Positions 14,864 through 16,470 of a stretch of 16,470 bases of DNA are shown here, one piece after another. The notes under the pieces are model-generated. The model had not been told where the DNA came from, did no database searches, and saw only the letters and a program-made list of their open reading frames with translations. Location of the stretch: the NCBI GenBank assembly GCA_964569425.1, contig CAZMVD010000094.1, forward strand, positions 1-16,470, given 5' to 3'. Within the stretch, counting starts at the first letter, position 1; each line of letters opens with the position of its first letter. The stretch is from JACQXM01 sp964569425. GTDB taxonomy: Bacteria > Planctomycetota > Phycisphaerae > UBA1845. Position numbers and translations under genes: made by a program.

Positions 14864-14948
14864 TCCGTTGGCCCGTTGCGCGAAGCGCGCGCCGTAGATG
14901 TTGTGATTGCGAGTTTTTTGGGATTTTTTTTGGGGGAGTCTGACAATC

Positions 14949-15884
14949 ATGAAGACGAACAGCCTGGACAAGCCCGTGACCGCCGATTGGGAAACCCGTG
15001 CATTGCGTTCTGCGCCGCTGGACGCCGACGCGGTGCCGGGGCGGGTGCTGCTTGCGCCCTGGGGCGCGGTGGAGAGCACGCGCGGCGCTTTCGTCGTTGA
15101 TGAGGAATCGGCGCGGCTGGTGGTCGAAGCGTTTGAGGCGCACGGCACGGACCTGCCCATCGACTTTGAGCACCAGACGCTCGGCGGTGCGTATGCCGCG
15201 CCCAACGGTCAGGCGCCGGCGGCGGGCTGGATCAAGCGGCTGGTCGTTGAGCCGGGCGTTGGGGTTGTGGCGGACATTGCCTGGACGGACCCGGCGCGCG
15301 AGATGCTGGCGGGCCGCCAATACCGCTATCTTTCGCCCGTGGCGCTGGTTCGGAAGCAGGACCGCAAGCTGGTGGCGATTCACTCGGCGGCGCTGACCAA
15401 CAAACCCGCGATCGTGGGCATGGCCCCGATTGTGAATGGAGAAAACGCCGGCGACGGCAATTCCGATGCCGCGTTGGTGGCACTGCGGGCATCGCTCGAA
15501 CTGCCACCGGAAGCGGAGGGTGCTGACGTTCTTGCTGCGGCGGCGGCGCGGCTCGCTTTGCTTCAGGAAGAGGCCCGCCGCCGCGTAGTGGCCGACCGGG
15601 TGGCCGAGGCGCAGCGCGCCGGCAAGCTGGTCTCTGCACAGCGGGCATGGGCCGAGACCCTGGCCGCGAGCGACGGCGCGCTGTTCGACGAGTGGCTGCG
15701 CACGGCGCCGGTGGTGGTGGTTCCCGGCGCGCTGGCGGCGCCGGGTCCGGGCGATGCCGGGGAGCGCACGCGCCACTCCGCGGCCCGGGCTCGCGCCGAA
15801 TTTCGTGCCCACTCGGCACTGGCGGCCGTGACCAGCGAAGAGGCCTACGTGGCCGACGCGATTCGAATTCAGCATTCAGAATAG
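14949..15884 (+). CDS. Mu I-like phage head maturation protease and scaffold
   Basis: A 311-residue homologue of the Mu I protein, which in Mu processes the prohead and whose C-terminal part acts as scaffold. Family blocks are LPIDFEHQTLGG (69-80), PAAGWIKRL (90-98), YRYLSP (125-130) and HSAALTNKPAI (145-155). The second half is Ala-, Glu- and Arg-rich and probably coiled, as expected for scaffold. ATG 14949 was chosen over an upstream in-frame GTG because GGGGGAG (14932-14938) precedes it by 10 bases and the upstream extension (RVFWDFFWG) is an artefact of two T-tracts. The last codons and the stop fall in an ATTC-rich repeat-like stretch, so the extreme C-terminus (AIRIQHSE) may be recently acquired. 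Confidence 0.88.
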   Translation: MKTNSLDKPVTADWETRALRSAPLDADAVPGRVLLAPWGAVESTRGAFVVDEESARLVVEAFEAHGTDLPIDFEHQTLGGAYAAPNGQAPAAGWIKRLVVEPGVGVVADIAWTDPAREMLAGRQYRYLSPVALVRKQDRKLVAIHSAALTNKPAIVGMAPIVNGENAGDGNSDAALVALRASLELPPEAEGADVLAAAAARLALLQEEARRRVVADRVAEAQRAGKLVSAQRAWAETLAASDGALFDEWLRTAPVVVVPGALAAPGPGDAGERTRHSAARARAEFRAHSALAAVTSEEAYVADAIRIQHSE

Positions 15885-15898
15885 CCAATTAGGAATGC
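15861..15898. repeat. ATTC-rich stretch with inverted repeat over the protease stop
   Basis: Repeated ATTC/GAAT units fill this stretch. GCATTC (15872-15877) pairs with GAATGC (15893-15898), and the protease stop TAG (15882-15884) lies in the loop. It resembles the ATTCGCC repeat at 6851-6881 in style but is not the same sequence. The following bases to 16005 hold no recognisable gene. Confidence 0.4.
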
Positions 15899-16005
15899 CG
15901 GGGCGGGCCGCTTGTATAGCGACGCGATGCCGATGCACTCGCCCTTCTGGTTTGGCCATTCGACATATGCCTACCCGGAACCCAAGAGCGAAAGGAGACT
16001 CGACT

Positions 16006-16470
16006 ATGGCTCTCACCTCCAACCATCACGTCGATCACTACGTGGATCAGGAATTGCGCACGGTGCCGCTGGCCGAGGCGGTGCACGTGTTTCGCGGGGC
16101 GCTGGTGGGATTGGCGCCGTCGGGCTACGCGCGGCCGCTGGTGGCGGGCGACGCCTTTGCGGGTATCGCCTACGAGGAAATGGACAATACCGCGGGTGCC
16201 GACGGCGAGCGCAGCGCCCGCCTGTACACGGTGGGTGACTTTGGCATGTCACTTTCCGGGGCCGCGGCGGCCGACATCGGCCGGCCGGTGTTCGCCTCCG
16301 CCGACGACACACTCACGTTCGTCGGCGCGGGCCATTCCTACGCGGGGACCGTGCAGGACGTGCCCGGCGCCGGGCAGGTCATACTGCGGATCGACCCCGC
16401 GGGGCGCGCCGTCAAGACCGTGGTGCACGCGGTGGAGAATCTCTCCGCGGGGGCGGATATCGCCGCCCGC
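16006..16470 (+). CDS. Probable phage capsid decoration (cement) protein, partial at right edge
   Basis: An open frame with no stop runs off the window after 155 codons. It starts with MALTSNHHVDHYVDQELRTV. A strong AAGGAG (15992-15997) eight bases before the ATG fixes the start. The body (VFRGALVGLAPSGYARPLVAGDAFAG at about 28-53, then VYASADDTLTFVGAG-like strands) reads as a small beta-rich protein. It has the order 'property valid for a base state, adjustable by time-like values' that I associate with the DUF2190/capsid cement group, i.e. an all-beta surface protein of the head. Its place directly after the protease, where the decoration and major capsid genes normally sit, supports this. 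A shortened major capsid gene is less likely given the composition. The exact family needs the missing C-terminus. Confidence 0.55.
   Translation, partial: MALTSNHHVDHYVDQELRTVPLAEAVHVFRGALVGLAPSGYARPLVAGDAFAGIAYEEMDNTAGADGERSARLYTVGDFGMSLSGAAAADIGRPVFASADDTLTFVGAGHSYAGTVQDVPGAGQVILRIDPAGRAVKTVVHAVENLSAGADIAAR

Noticed and set aside
13781..15205. A 474-codon minus-strand frame opposite the portal and protease genes
   Set aside because: It spans two real genes and their gap, has no motif, and its composition is that of a shadow frame.

Overview
The window is a GC-rich bacterial chromosome segment. Its style points to the Planctomycetota, possibly Phycisphaerae-like. The clues are a secreted PQQ-like beta-propeller that opens with a WPSFRGPGASG motif, a TolQ-ExbD-ExbD-TPR cluster, several -10 boxes almost touching their start codons, and GC-rich dispersed palindromes. 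This placement is inference; the window contains no rRNA or other marker gene.

Layout, left to right. (1) 79-2289, minus strand: an exported prolyl oligopeptidase (S9A). (2) 2504-5330: uvrC, whose product lacks the usual C-terminal helix-hairpin-helix domain, overlapping an exported PQQ-like propeller gene. (3) 5514-10250: a four-gene cluster of a MotA/TolQ/ExbB channel protein, two ExbD/TolR-type proteins and a 944-residue exported TPR protein. A 56-codon ORF that overlaps the frames on both sides fills the gap between the two exbD genes. The cluster looks like a proton-motive-force-driven envelope machine. (4) 10251-10653: a non-coding stretch packed with hairpins and ending in a good intrinsic terminator. 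(5) 10655-11881: a promoter predicted to give an almost leaderless mRNA for a lipoprotein gene, coupled to a gene for a cysteine-rich secreted protein of unknown function. (6) 12127 to the right edge: a Mu-like phage head module made of the large terminase, a DUF935 portal, a Mu I-type protease/scaffold, and the start of a probable capsid decoration protein that runs off the window.

The left edge of the phage module is abrupt. Nothing phage-like lies to its left: no small terminase, transposase, integrase, repressor or lysis gene is visible. The Mu gp30-type minor head gene is also missing between portal and protease. A 25-bp palindromic repeat found between host genes (10551-10575) recurs between the terminase and portal genes (13555-13579), which suggests that the module has been resident for a long time. 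Whether it is an ordinary prophage read from one end, a remnant, or a domesticated particle depends on sequence to the right of the window.

The strongest leads for something undescribed are the cysteine-rich protein with its lipoprotein partner, the bare Mu-like head module, and the hairpin array at 10272-10575. No CRISPR array, tRNA, rRNA or insertion sequence was seen.
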